Source: Amblyomma americanum (Eukaryota; Arthropoda; Arachnida; Ixodida; Ixodidae). From it: a DNA stretch of 64,000 nt. Below are positions 1-10,239 of this stretch, piece after piece (the stretch's first letter is position 1; the number at the start of each line of letters is the position of its first letter). The stretch spans positions 347,278,799-347,342,798 of the forward strand of contig NC_135497.1 of assembly GCF_052857255.1 (NCBI RefSeq), written 5' to 3'. A model generated the notes under the pieces. That model was given only the letters and a program-made list of their open reading frames with translations, did no database searches and was not told the DNA's origin. The translations under genes and the position numbers were made by a program.

Positions 1-2900
1 CGTAAACAACCGCCATGTTGTTTTTTTTCTTCTTAGCTCACTGACTGTAGGGGGCGCTTTAAGAGCGCTACCATCATCATCATCGCGATCTTCCTCAAAG
101 AGGCGCAAATAAAAATAGCCTATATTGGGAATAAACTAGAAAAAAAACAATGAGTTAGAATTTACATTATAAATAAGATAGTCACTTATGCAGCTGTCGA
201 TAATCAACACACTCATTGAAAGGAAGCGCCAATAAAATTGATACAGCAGTGTCATTCACGAAAATAAAACCAAAACATTATAAATATGTGCGCTTTCTCC
301 AAAGCTGCCTGGTTAGACTAAAGCTGAGACGTGTGACCACGTTTAGCAGCTTTCTAAATCGGCCCATAAGAAAATTAAGCAAAAAAAAACTGTAATAGGA
401 GCTGGAAACGTACGACACAAAAGGGTCAACATTGCATGGTCAACAATATGCACGCTTTGTCTCTTGCTGCGCATCCAAGGCTTCAGTGCATGTCTCTTTG
501 CTGTTTCAAAGCAGCACAGTCTTCTATCATTGTAGCGGATAGAACCAAACCAAATGTAGTGTCATGAACAAAGCGGTCACATAATTTTCACTTATACGGC
601 TCAAAATCACATTATTTGTTATTCGAGTTTAGTTTCAATGACATGAAGCAACCACAAGTACCATTATAAAAGGTACTTTTCATCAGAGCACTTCGGATGG
701 ACTGGAAGCCTCACTCCCAACAGTGTACAATAAAACCACTCACACTAATCATGTTAATTGGCAGTAATGTGTACTTTACACTGCAACAGATGCAAGTCAA
801 AAGATTTGACCATTCAAAATCATAGTGTGCTGATATATTGCTGCAATCTTCAACATAATCATGCTTGCCATTACAATGAAAATGACTCATCAGCACATGT
901 AAACACGAGAATTTTTTGCTTTACACACATTTTGACACCACGCCTAGTTCACTACTTATAGGCTCCGTACAGTCAAGTTTGGTCACGAGCCCTGCGCCAA
1001 CTAGCGCAGCTTTCACAAAACTGTGGGGCGGGGGAGCAGAAGCGCCGTGTGCTGTAGCACTCTCTCAGATGCTTTCACGGCACTGCAGCTATTGCGAGTA
1101 CTAGCGGAAACGACCTAAGAAATTTCAGGAAGCAAAATACTCTACTGCCGGTTATGCTGCGTCCAGAATTATTACAGCCGGGCAGGAAGCTTGGCATCAA
1201 AATGTGCAAGTTTTCTGGTAGGCTGCACGACCGAGAGGTGGACTGTAGCAGTACGGAGAGTCAAGTCAACAACCTCTGTCAAGTTCAACGTCAGTCATAC
1301 TGCCGCGCATTTAAAGCTACATTTTCAAATTGCATACACGTTACAACTCCTGCAACATGCATTTAGAATTTTGATAGCGCTAGAGCTACTTTCTAATTGT
1401 GGGCATCTAACCGCACTTTCGGCGTTTGTGTGGCTTCTCACCGTGCTTTAGTTACTTTGATGTTTGTGATCATATCAAACACGTACGTGCTGTTGGAATC
1501 AGAAGCTAACGTAATGCGAGGAGGGGGTGGGATTATTTCAGCACTGTGGGATTGTTTCAGCACGCAAGCATATCACCTGAAATGTACGAATGCATGACGG
1601 GGCGTTCCTTCCACTGGTAATACTACCTAGCGACTGGGTAAGAGGTAGCGCTACAACTTCTTTTTAAATCCGAGAACTTGCGTCCTGTAACCTTTGCTGC
1701 CAATAGCACGTACTGACGCCCACAAGTTTTCTGAATATCGAAATCACGAAAAAGCTGGATTTCCTCGCCTGCTGGAGGAGGGGTGCACTGTGCAGTTCGT
1801 GCAGGGAAGTGTAACGAACATGTTCCAGTTTGTGGCTGCATGCTTAGATCGAGTGCCAAGCAATTGGGCTTTTTTTAAATCTGTATGTCCCATAAACTTT
1901 AGTGTTTGCCTGTGTTGCGCGGCTTACGCATACCGCGCCATAGTGCAAATTAGCTGTTGTCGCCTTATTTCATCTTATTTTATATTCAGAGCGATGGCTG
2001 CAAATTTGTGTCGAATTAGTCAACAAGCATCTACACTAACCACCTCGTGAAAATATGCAAAAAAGTGCAATTTGAACGCATGCCAATTACTACAGTTAGC
2101 CGAGTCTATGCAACCAAGAGACCTTCAAGAGATGATAGGTATCTGACATGTTTCATACACCATAATCGTCCCTTAACAACCATGGTATGCACTACTCATT
2201 GGAGTCCTACATTCCACTGATGCCAAAGAGTGAATTTCCGCAATAAAATAAAGCGCAACTGAATTAAGCCCTTCAGAGCGGTGGGAACAACGCATTGTTA
2301 AAAGCCTTTAATAGGCATAAAACCAGAAAAGGCCACTTGCGACATTGGAAAGCACAGCGCATGATGCAGCAAGAACACGGCCGGCGGTCATGTACAAAAC
2401 GCAGCAAGGACTTGAGAGCAAGTAGTGCAGCCAGCGTGTTCGCCTTCCCAGTATCGTCATACCTGCCACGGTAGTGCTGAAAGCAGTGCTGCTCCGCAGC
2501 GCTCTCTGGCCACTGTATGGAGCCTGTGCTACTTACATTTATTTACATGACAGGCATGAATGCACACATGCATGCCAATCATAGCATGGGTGGCATGCAT
2601 ATGTAATAGTTGATATGCACCTCGTCAACACCACATATTGTGCACTTGCACACACAAATACTCATGAAAATTTAAGATAGGTAAATTTAATGAAACGAGG
2701 GCAAAGAGGTCGGCCAGAAAGATTGATATCTGGCCTGCTTCTCTGCACTCAGGAAGGGGAGGAGGAGAAGAAAGAGGGTCCTGATGGGTGCCGATCTGGT
2801 GAGAAGAGAGGTGAGAGTACGTGTACGCACATCTGATGGCGTCAAAATTCAAGAGTGCTAGCAATTACTGCAGCTTAAATGGTCAAGCACACAGAACACA
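1..2900. other. AT-rich region with no supported gene
   Basis: Only short open frames (under 120 codons) occur on either strand, with no recognisable domain, codon pattern or convincing splice-site pair. It could be intronic or intergenic. Confidence 0.6.
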
Positions 2901-2907
2901 CACCAAA

Positions 2908-3160
2908 GTTATGGTATGGTATGGAATATGAGGTTTAATGCCCCAAGGCAACAGGGTTATAAGGGATACCATAGTGCAGGGTTACGGATTAGTTTTGACC
3001 ACATGGGGCTCTTTATCGTGCACTGATATCACTCAGTACACAGGCGCCTTGCATTTCACCTCCACTGAAACACGGCTGCCGCAATTGGGATTGAGCCCGT
3101 GTCCTTGGGCTCAGTTGTCAGGCACCCTAACCATTCAGCCACTGTGGCGGCACGACGGTG
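2908..3160 (-). repeat. tRNA-derived SINE (Ruka-like), antisense
   Basis: Read on the minus strand, it starts with a tRNA-like head: an A box (TGGCTGAATGGTTAGGG) and a B box (GGGCTCAATCCCA). It then continues into the body shared by the other SINEs here: a 'TGGAGGTGAAATGC' block, a 'CCTGTGTACT' block, a 'CAGTGCACGATAAAGA' block, and a 3' end reading 'GGGGCATTAAACCTCATA'. The head cannot fold as an intact tRNA and the body is repeated elsewhere, so this is a SINE and not a tRNA gene. Confidence 0.8.
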
Positions 3161-3309
3161 GCGGCATAGTGTACTTTTACTATACCTGCAATGTAAAAAT
3201 TAACAAAAGGCAATTTCCCCACTTCATTTAAATTATTACAATTGCCCAAAGCCCTCCTTGGTTTCCATTGCTCTTGGTTTGTTACACACTTAAGCCTTTT
3301 AATTTTTCG

Positions 3310-3654
3310 TCAGTTCAGGTCCCGTGAGGCATGCAAAAAATTGAGATATAATCTTTGCCAGTTCACTTTATGTCATTCCAACTCTTCGCAGGTTTGTGTA
3401 CGAGTTGATATAAAAAACAACGAACAAAGTTGTGACAATACTGCAGTCTTTGCATGCCTCACGTGACCTGAACGCACCGCTGACTTCATAGTCGTCGTTC
3501 GGTTGTTTAAGCTAAACAGTGTGAGAGAAAAATAGTTATAAATATACTGTCTCTTGTTGGAGCAATCCATGCAGTTGTCTAGGTTTTCCAAGCTACTGCG
3601 AATCATTCTAACTGAAAGAAAACAACTAAAATTTTGGTGCCTCTGCTCCTTTAA
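3310..3654. repeat. MITE-like DNA transposon, right half
   Basis: The right end reads AAATTTTGGTGCC...TGCTCC followed by TTAA at 3651-3654. This matches the right ends of the elements finishing at 20464 and 38634. Internal sequence around 3448-3500 (CTCACGTGACCTGAACG, then GTCGTCGTTCGGTTG) corresponds to internal sequence of the 20-kb copy. An internal inverted repeat pairs about 3318-3340 with 3450-3474. The left end is not clear. Confidence 0.55.
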
Positions 3655-4565
3655 TACCTACTGGGCCTTAACAATATAAAACGCACCTAAACATATCAGC
3701 AAACTGAGCTGTCTACCTTCAAAAATGTATCGATAAGCTCTTTTCTCATTGCACTTTTAACCATGTTGCCTCATACTTGTGGTGTGCATATGTTCTGACT
3801 GTGCATGTTACAGAACCAGTAATTCAGAAACCAGCAGATCCATCCATTCAGCAGCATGTCAAGTGAGGAAGTAAAAATAGAATGCAGATAGAAAGGAAAG
3901 GCACACAGTTTTTTCAGACCTTCCAAGTTGAAGACTTCATACTCATATGTGGCCAATTGTAACTGTTTCCTTATTGAAATTGCACTCCAGTCTAGACGTT
4001 TGCCTTAAACCATAGAAAAATTTGTCAAAATGCTTCCTTCTACAAGGAATAACCAAATATAAGTAGACAAGCCATGCTTACATTTTCATGCATTTTTAAG
4101 CTCTTCACTATATGCACAGAAGCATGTCACATGTATGATGTGTTGATATTGGTTTATGCTGGTTCTTCACTTTATATTAAAAGATCATGGCTACTCTTTT
4201 TTTTAGCGTCCATTGCCCCATAGAGCTGCCATCTAAGGTGCAAGCTCATTTGAAGTTAAAGGTAGCTTGCCTAGTCACTTCTGAGTACCCATTCCAAAAA
4301 AAAACAGATTTTCCCCTCAAAAGTGGCAACATGCTGTAATACCAGGCATGCAATTAATGTGACACCTCATGCACTTCGTAATGATCCATTGACCTACATA
4401 AGGCCAAGCCAGCATGTTATTCACGTACGTGCATAAATTATATTCACTTATACAGCGCTAACGTCAAAAAGAAACCCTTCTAGCTACAAATGCTAGCACA
4501 AAGTTCATGCAACAGATTACAGCATGCATGGCATCCAACGTCCATATGTACAGCATACTTTTACT

Positions 4566-4661
4566 AATAAGGCTAAAACGGCGCACCTCCACAAGGACAA
4601 AGGAAGATAAGACAAGACACAGTCTCGCCCTTGTACAGGTGTGCTGTTTTATCCTTATTAT
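4566..4661. repeat. Imperfect foldback (two ~31-bp arms)
   Basis: The arm at 4566-4596 (AATAAGGCTAAAACGG...) is nearly the reverse complement of the arm at about 4630-4661. The 33-base loop contains GATAAGACAAGACACAG, reminiscent of Penelope-like 3' ends such as the one near 48.65 kb. It may be a solo terminus of such an element; no coding sequence accompanies it. Confidence 0.55.
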
Positions 4662-5849
4662 GCCATACTAACTAGCCTATCAGTCTGCGTTTTTACTAAC
4701 TGCAGCAGCAGAAACAACAGCTGTGAAATTTGGAATGCATTCATGGTGTCTAGGAATTTAAGCTCAGAAAATGTTACACACAGAAGGTGCAAGAGACTGC
4801 TCATTCAGAGTGTTTACTTTTCTCTCTGTATTATGTTTTACTTACCATGCAATAACCCAACGTTTCCAAGCGAACCCTAAGGCCACATTGTGCTGACTCT
4901 GGCTACGCAGATGCTGAAAGCCTGTCATGCCTCCCACATTATCACAAACCACTACAGGAATGACAGAGCCAGCAAAACAAGTTTTAGCCTTGTCTGGCTT
5001 CATTCCAATGCTGAACGTTAGAAAAAAATACACCAAGAACCATGTTACTTTCACAAGTTCTACTTATAGGTTATAAAAACACTTCACCAACAGCTTTCAC
5101 AGATATTACAAGGTTAGGTGGTGTGACCATACTACAAAATTCGCTAAAAGCCTATCAGTGAAGAAAGCGGCGTAGGGACCACAGCTCATATGTGGCACGA
5201 TGCGTCGCGTTGCGTGCGGTCTCTCCGCGGGAAACGCTGCGGCGTCGTGCAAAGCAGCTGTGGCCTACCGTGGGCTTTGCGCAACATGGGCGTCAATGCG
5301 AAGTAATCCATTACAGCTTGGCTAGTTGGTGGTTAGACTTTGCAGGCATATCAAACATGTAAGACGGAAGATATGTCCTTTCACAGGCTAGTGCAGTACT
5401 TCTTGTCCGCCTTCCTTCGGTACACAAGTGCCTTTTTTGCGCATAGCTTGCCGCCGGTGGGCACATATGCAGGACTATAGGAACATGGTAAATACCACAA
5501 CTGACAAATGGGATGACAGAATACAGACATCGCACAGGGCATAGAGATGACATTATGCATGCGAGGTTGCCGTATCAGTACGTACAGGTCAGAATCAGTT
5601 ACGCGGAACACAAGGAAACCATAATTCTCGACACACTCATTCAATGCAGGTACCGCCTTGCAAAATGTAGTCTTTACGAGCTTCCCATATCATACCACCT
5701 GCTGGAACCGGTCGCACTGCAAGCTTACATAATAAAGACAGCACTAGGGCACAAGTCCGGACGTTAGCGCGGTCAATATCACTCGCCTTTGCGCTAACCT
5801 TCCATGCCTTTGACGACACCACTTCTTTCACACGTCAATGCACCGCGCG

Positions 5850-6060
5850 CTAAACAACCATGTAAACAAACCACCGTGGCGATGGCAGCGATGGTCACCG
5901 TGGCAACCATGGAGACGCCAGCGACCTAGGAACTGTGGCTAGGGACGTTTCAAAAGTTTTCAGCGCCATTTTTACCTAATTTTGCGACAAAAAGTACCCA
6001 AAAAGTACCGAGATAAACGCCATTTTGAAATGACGTCATTAAAAACCACGTGACATGAGG
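5850..6060. promoter_or_regulatory. CpG-rich promoter-like patch with X-box, CRE and E-box
   Basis: In AT-rich surroundings this patch is CpG-rich and carries a full match to the RFX X-box consensus GTNRCC-N(0-3)-RGYAAC at 5894-5907 (GTCACC GT GGCAAC). It also has a palindromic CRE, TGACGTCA, at 6031-6038 and a CCACGTGAC E-box at 6046-6054. In metazoans RFX sites often mark ciliary or neuronal gene promoters. Possible first-exon frames run leftwards on the minus strand (5381-5831), but none is recognisable, so the target gene is unknown. Confidence 0.35.
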
Positions 6061-6299
6061 ATCAGGTTCCTCCGTGTAGCCCTACGCCTGTCTTGGCTGG
6101 TCAACGCTCGCCTGCGCGTTGACCGGTAGCGCGAGAAATCCAAATACACAACAGTGGTGCTACCTGAGCGCCACAGAGGCCAATTCGCTTATCGTATAAC
6201 CCGCGCCCAAAGCAAACAATAAACTCATCGGAGACTCGTTTACCTGGAACGCCTCGTATATTGCCAAATGAAATAAAACCATCATCCGCTATCTGTTCC

Positions 6300-6794
6300 T
6301 TGGCAGCGGGCGCTTTTCGGGGCGCAAGACACGTGCATCTAACGACGGAGAAAAGAAAAAAAAGGGGGGGGTCTTCATTTCTTGTGCCCGGTGGTGGTGG
6401 TCGGAACTTTATTAGACACCGGGGAGTTTAGGACGCGCAGGTCCTTGGGCACCCGCACGGCCCCACTGCACTCAAACGTTCATGTCCCGGAGGCGCATGA
6501 CGCTGGCAGCCCGGCCTGTGGCGATGGCTTGCTTGGCCGGTACTGGGAGCCGCGCACGCACGCATCGCCGCCGCCGCAGCCGCGACGCCGCCAGCGCCAT
6601 CTCTCGCTCGCTGCAAGCAAGCCGTCGGTCACGTGAGGCGAGCTCGCGCTGTGACACGTTTTTTGTGGGGCGGAACTCCGTCGCCGCCGCTCGGCGGAAA
6701 CGCCGATTTGGGGGGGGGGGGGGGGGAAACCGGTTCAAAATCGTCCCCATCCGTGGGCTCCGGCGGCGACAGAGGTGACGGAGGAAGCGAAAAA
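6300..6794. repeat. GC-rich repeat-like block with antisense poly-A signal
   Basis: This block has a minus-strand AATAAA (TTTATT at 6408-6413), an arginine-rich low-complexity frame on the minus strand, and a homopolymer G run of about 17 bases near 6709-6726. It abuts the start of duplication copy A at about 6795. It resembles the 3' end of an old LINE or SINE, but no diagnostic domain is visible. Confidence 0.35.
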
Positions 6795-7021
6795 CCGGCG
6801 CGTGAGAATGTGGCCTAACTCCACTGAAGGACAGAAGTCTGTCTAATTGACATCTATTTAGCCATGTTTACGAGAGCCGCAGTCACACTAACTCAGCAAA
6901 AGTTTGCTTCGCCTCTACATGAACCCACGCCACTGCGAGCAGCGTCTGCTGTTCTTGTTCTTATGTTTGTAGACTTGGCATAACATCTTTGACCCTTCAC
7001 CGCTGTTTAGTTTATAACACT

Positions 7022-7048
7022 TATATATAATTTTTCTTTCTTGTCCAG
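7022..7048 (+). promoter_or_regulatory. TATA-like element / possible 3' splice acceptor upstream of LRR gene
   Basis: TATATATAA at 7022-7030 lies about 95 bp before the start codon and is followed by a pyrimidine tract ending in CCAG (7048). Copy B keeps both parts: TATATATAA at 23466-23474 and TAG at 23491-23493. It can be read as a core promoter with a short 5' UTR, or as an intron end with a non-coding first exon upstream. The sequence alone does not decide. Copy C lost the segment when a LINE inserted. Confidence 0.45.
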
Positions 7049-7124
7049 TCTTGAAGCGGAAGCCTGTCTTGCGCTGGGATCCTCGCACTGAAGCTAAGCA
7101 CAAGTATCATCCGCTAAACACGCC

Positions 7125-9110
7125 ATGGCGAATGCAAAGCCATTTGTGTCAGAAGAACGCAAGCCATTAAGCCTGCCCTGCAACAGAAGTGAAGCGGCAC
7201 CAGTGTGCAAGCTGGTTCGACGTGTCGCCGAGTATAACAAGGTTCTCTGGAAAGTAGGTCTTGAGATAAGAGCAGAAAATGGCCTGGGTGAATTGGGCAT
7301 CGCTAGTGCCCCGGGAACCGTGCTCATGGACCCTTGGAAAGACCCACTGGTTGACTCTGAAACCCTGGCCATAATTCTGCTGGTCGACGTCACCGCCCAT
7401 CATCACTGCATTGTAGCCGTCGAGCTGACTTTCTTTGTAGTGAGGAACTATTTCCTCCTCAGCCTTCTTCAAGACATGCACAGCGTCCGGATGCTGACCG
7501 TCTCAGATGTACCGTACTGTGAAGGGAACGTCCTTGAAGCCCTGCAGAAGCTTGCCAACCCCTCAGAGAAAAATTATTCAGACGTACGCGAAAAATACTT
7601 CTGCTTCTCTGTCAGACTGCCACTGTTTGTATTCCCTCAGGAGCAGGGCCGCATCACCCTTACTGCTCTGGATGTCGCCGATCTGGAATTAAGCACCGGC
7701 TGTGCAGGACAGTTGATAGACACACTCTTGCAGAATAACACCATCAGCGACTTGACCGTCGGCGCCTGCGTGTTCACTTATGGCGGCGTCGACCTGCTAC
7801 AAGGCTTCGTCGACTACCTGAAGAAAGAACGCTCGCCGCTCATGAAACTGACAGTGCGAACACCCGAGGCCAGCAAGCGCGCGTTGGAGTCTCTGGTGAA
7901 GGCCATTACACCGATTACAACGCTAGAAGAGTTGGTCGTCGATATAGATATCTACGACGTCGAAGACAAAGCCCTCTTTGCCGAAATAATCACCCGGAAC
8001 CGCTCTCTGCGTACGATAAGTGCTACGTGGACGAGAAACTGCGTCGTGTCCACCATCCTCTATGGTTTCGAACTTCTCGCCGGAAACATAGCCACAAGGA
8101 TCGAGCCGTGGCTGTTAGCACTGCCAGAAAACGAACCACTCTTGGCGCTTACCGTAGACCTCTTGGGTTTCTCAGAAGAGGAGTGCTGCGCGTTCTTTCG
8201 CGCCCTGGCCCTCAATAAAGCCCTTCAAAGCGTCAACAAAGACCATCTTCCAGCATGCGCTGACCTCATAGAGGTATGCCAAATCATTCGTGATTCCCGC
8301 TTGGCGAAGGCCATTCACATTCAAGATCACCCCCTGAGCATAGGTAGCCTTCACATGCTTCCCGAATGCCCCGAGGTGACGCCCCTCACGGTCAGCTCTT
8401 TCCAGCTCAACAATTCGGAGATTTTGCGCAGAACCTTCGAAATTCTCGCCTTCTGCAATCACTTGAGTTCACTTCGCCTGTGCGTGCAATACTGCTTCGT
8501 TGATAAGATCCAGTCTGCCATGGCGACCTATATAATGGAAGCACGCACACTGAAGGAGTTAGAAGTGCGCGTCTACGTCGATGTACCCGAGGTCGAAGAC
8601 CAGCAGCATGACCGTGACACCGAAAAGATTCTGGTGAACGCGCTGGCATCCAACCTCAGCCTCACCAGAATCACACTCAGAGAGCTGCCTATAAGCGAAG
8701 ACAACTGTGAGTTCCTCGTGAAGGCCTTTGTCAACAGTCAAAACATAACCGAGCTCTCGTTCGCGGTGCTCAGCTGCGAGGCCAACAATGCCTTCTTGCA
8801 GACGCTGGTGTCGGCCATCGAAAGCAATCGCAGCCTGCTCCGCGTTGATTTGCCAAGTTGCAAAGGCCATGACACAGAGCTCGTGGTCATCCGGAATATC
8901 ACGAGGCGCAACGCCAGCCTCGTCACCAGAGCAGTCCGCTTCGTGATGGGTGACCACGATCCTTACAACGCACGCGCGGTCGAGCTGGTGTCGAGACATG
9001 AAATGGTCCTAAGCATCATTCAAGAAAATGCTGGCGTCGAAGGCAGGGAAGCGGCGAGGATGGTCAGGCGCGCCTTGGGGCTTCAGTGTTTGACGGGCCT
9101 CGACGAGTAG
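7125..9110 (+). CDS. Leucine-rich-repeat protein (lineage-expanded family), C-terminally shortened
   Basis: This single open frame of 661 codons starts at ATG in a good context (CGCCATGG). The first ~180 residues have no recognised fold. From about residue 180 on, degenerate LRRs of the ribonuclease-inhibitor/NLRC type appear, each pairing a helix-like stretch with an L-x-x-L-x-L strand. Examples start near residues 344 (FSEEECCAFFRAL), 428 (NNSEILRRTFEIL), 508 (NLSLTRITLRELPI) and 555 (NAFLQTLVSAIESN). No signal peptide, membrane segment, NACHT or CARD was seen, so it is probably an intracellular protein-interaction scaffold. Copies B and C continue after 'GL(D/E)EYMRL' for about 50 more residues. 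Here an extra 4 bp at 9107-9112 (GACGAGTAGGTACATG where B has GACGAGTACATG) creates the stop. An AATAAA follows at 9334-9339. Function is not known; the LRR assignment is by pattern. Confidence 0.8.
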   Translation: MANAKPFVSEERKPLSLPCNRSEAAPVCKLVRRVAEYNKVLWKVGLEIRAENGLGELGIASAPGTVLMDPWKDPLVDSETLAIILLVDVTAHHHCIVAVELTFFVVRNYFLLSLLQDMHSVRMLTVSDVPYCEGNVLEALQKLANPSEKNYSDVREKYFCFSVRLPLFVFPQEQGRITLTALDVADLELSTGCAGQLIDTLLQNNTISDLTVGACVFTYGGVDLLQGFVDYLKKERSPLMKLTVRTPEASKRALESLVKAITPITTLEELVVDIDIYDVEDKALFAEIITRNRSLRTISATWTRNCVVSTILYGFELLAGNIATRIEPWLLALPENEPLLALTVDLLGFSEEECCAFFRALALNKALQSVNKDHLPACADLIEVCQIIRDSRLAKAIHIQDHPLSIGSLHMLPECPEVTPLTVSSFQLNNSEILRRTFEILAFCNHLSSLRLCVQYCFVDKIQSAMATYIMEARTLKELEVRVYVDVPEVEDQQHDRDTEKILVNALASNLSLTRITLRELPISEDNCEFLVKAFVNSQNITELSFAVLSCEANNAFLQTLVSAIESNRSLLRVDLPSCKGHDTELVVIRNITRRNASLVTRAVRFVMGDHDPYNARAVELVSRHEMVLSIIQENAGVEGREAARMVRRALGLQCLTGLDE

Positions 9111-9264
9111 GTACATGAGACTGGCTGGCGTTGTCAAGCGACGGGTGCAGTGCATAGGCAGACGCGGCCGCTCAGTTCAACTAGACGAGCTCAGCTACGA
9201 CTGCTGGATTCACATCCGCAAATTCCTGACTGTGGAGGACGTTGTGGGAGCTGACTACTTGTGA
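9111..9264 (+). other. Frameshifted C-terminal remnant of the LRR gene
   Basis: After the premature stop, the other frame encodes the conserved tail seen in copy C: YMRLAG, RRVQCIG, then QLDELSYDCWIH and RKFLTV, ending ADYL at a stop. The D-E-L-x(3)-C-W-I-x-I-x-x-F-L spacing is loosely F-box-like. Its preservation suggests the 4-bp insertion is recent. Confidence 0.7.
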
Positions 9265-9333
9265 AGCTGGGATCGCACCTATAGTTTGGAGATCAGCTTG
9301 CAACGTTTTTCTTTACCTCGTTATTACGAAGAG

Positions 9334-9339
9334 AATAAA
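9334..9339 (+). terminator. Polyadenylation signal of LRR gene
   Basis: AATAAA about 70 bp after the ancestral stop. It is conserved at 25770-25775 in copy B and at 40243-40248 (minus strand) in copy C, in matching flanking sequence. Confidence 0.7.
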
Positions 9340-10239
9340 GACGATTTTAATTAGTGAACATTTGTCTCGCTTACATGTGCACCACACTTAACACTGAGGG
9401 ACATGTGAGAAATGAAGGCCTCGAATATATGGCTAATGCCCACGCATGGGTGGTTGTGTGCACTAGACTAACTTTTCCCTCAACAGATCGAAAAATACAG
9501 CCTCCGGTCTTTAAAGCGCGGGAAAAACAATTAGTGGTCCTTACCGAACCGGTGAGCAGTTCGAAGCGCACGCATTTAGTTAGGCTTCACACAGGCACAC
9601 TTGTACGGTGCGCTCATCCGACGATTCATTCCATGTAACTAAAGCTGAAGACAAAGAAAAGGCAATGTGAACACTTCGTTTAAGCCATGCGTAATCGTCT
9701 TCGGACCTGGCTGGTTTCTTCGATTATGCAAAAACACTGCTTATTAAAATCGTGATACCACACTGATGTTCCCCCATTCTCTCGAAAAAAATTACCTTAG
9801 CACACCTCATGGTCGCCTTCAATGATATTCGGTGCGACAATTTGTAACTTGATTATTTAAATAAGATAGCGTATTGTAAATTAAATTTTGTTAAGTTAAT
9901 TAGGTACCGTATTAAAATGTTGTGGCTTACGCTATAGATTCCACGGTAAAGTGCAGGACTATAGGGATAATGCAAACAGCTTTCATCGTGAAAGAAAACG
10001 AAGGCAACATGCTTCAGTATTGAGAGTACTGTATAGCTGCTGACGACAAAACAATGGTGACGTTTAGTTTTTTTCTGAAATTAGGAAGTATAGAATTCGG
10101 TTTTTTCATCACGAACAACAACCAAATGTAACCGCTCAAACAGCCCCCATGAGTTTTAAAAACCTAATTCCTTGCTTGTTTTTACACTCGTTGTTAAGGC
10201 TGCGCACCATAACTTTGTGCCGTCTCTGCTGAGATCCAG

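Noticed and set aside
5381..5831. First exon of a minus-strand gene (MNECVENYGFLVFRVTDS and neighbours)
   Set aside because: Composition is protein-like and the CpG patch lies just upstream, but I could not identify a homologue, a clear splice donor or a consistent start, so it is not listed as a gene.
6428..6778. Arginine/alanine-rich open frames on both strands
   Set aside because: They result from high GC and low complexity; both strands and several frames are open at once, with no domain.
8559..8999. 146-codon minus-strand open frame
   Set aside because: It lies entirely antisense to the LRR gene. Its equivalents in copies B (25001-25651, 216 codons) and C (40553-40945) follow from the same antisense codon bias, not from a conserved start or domain.
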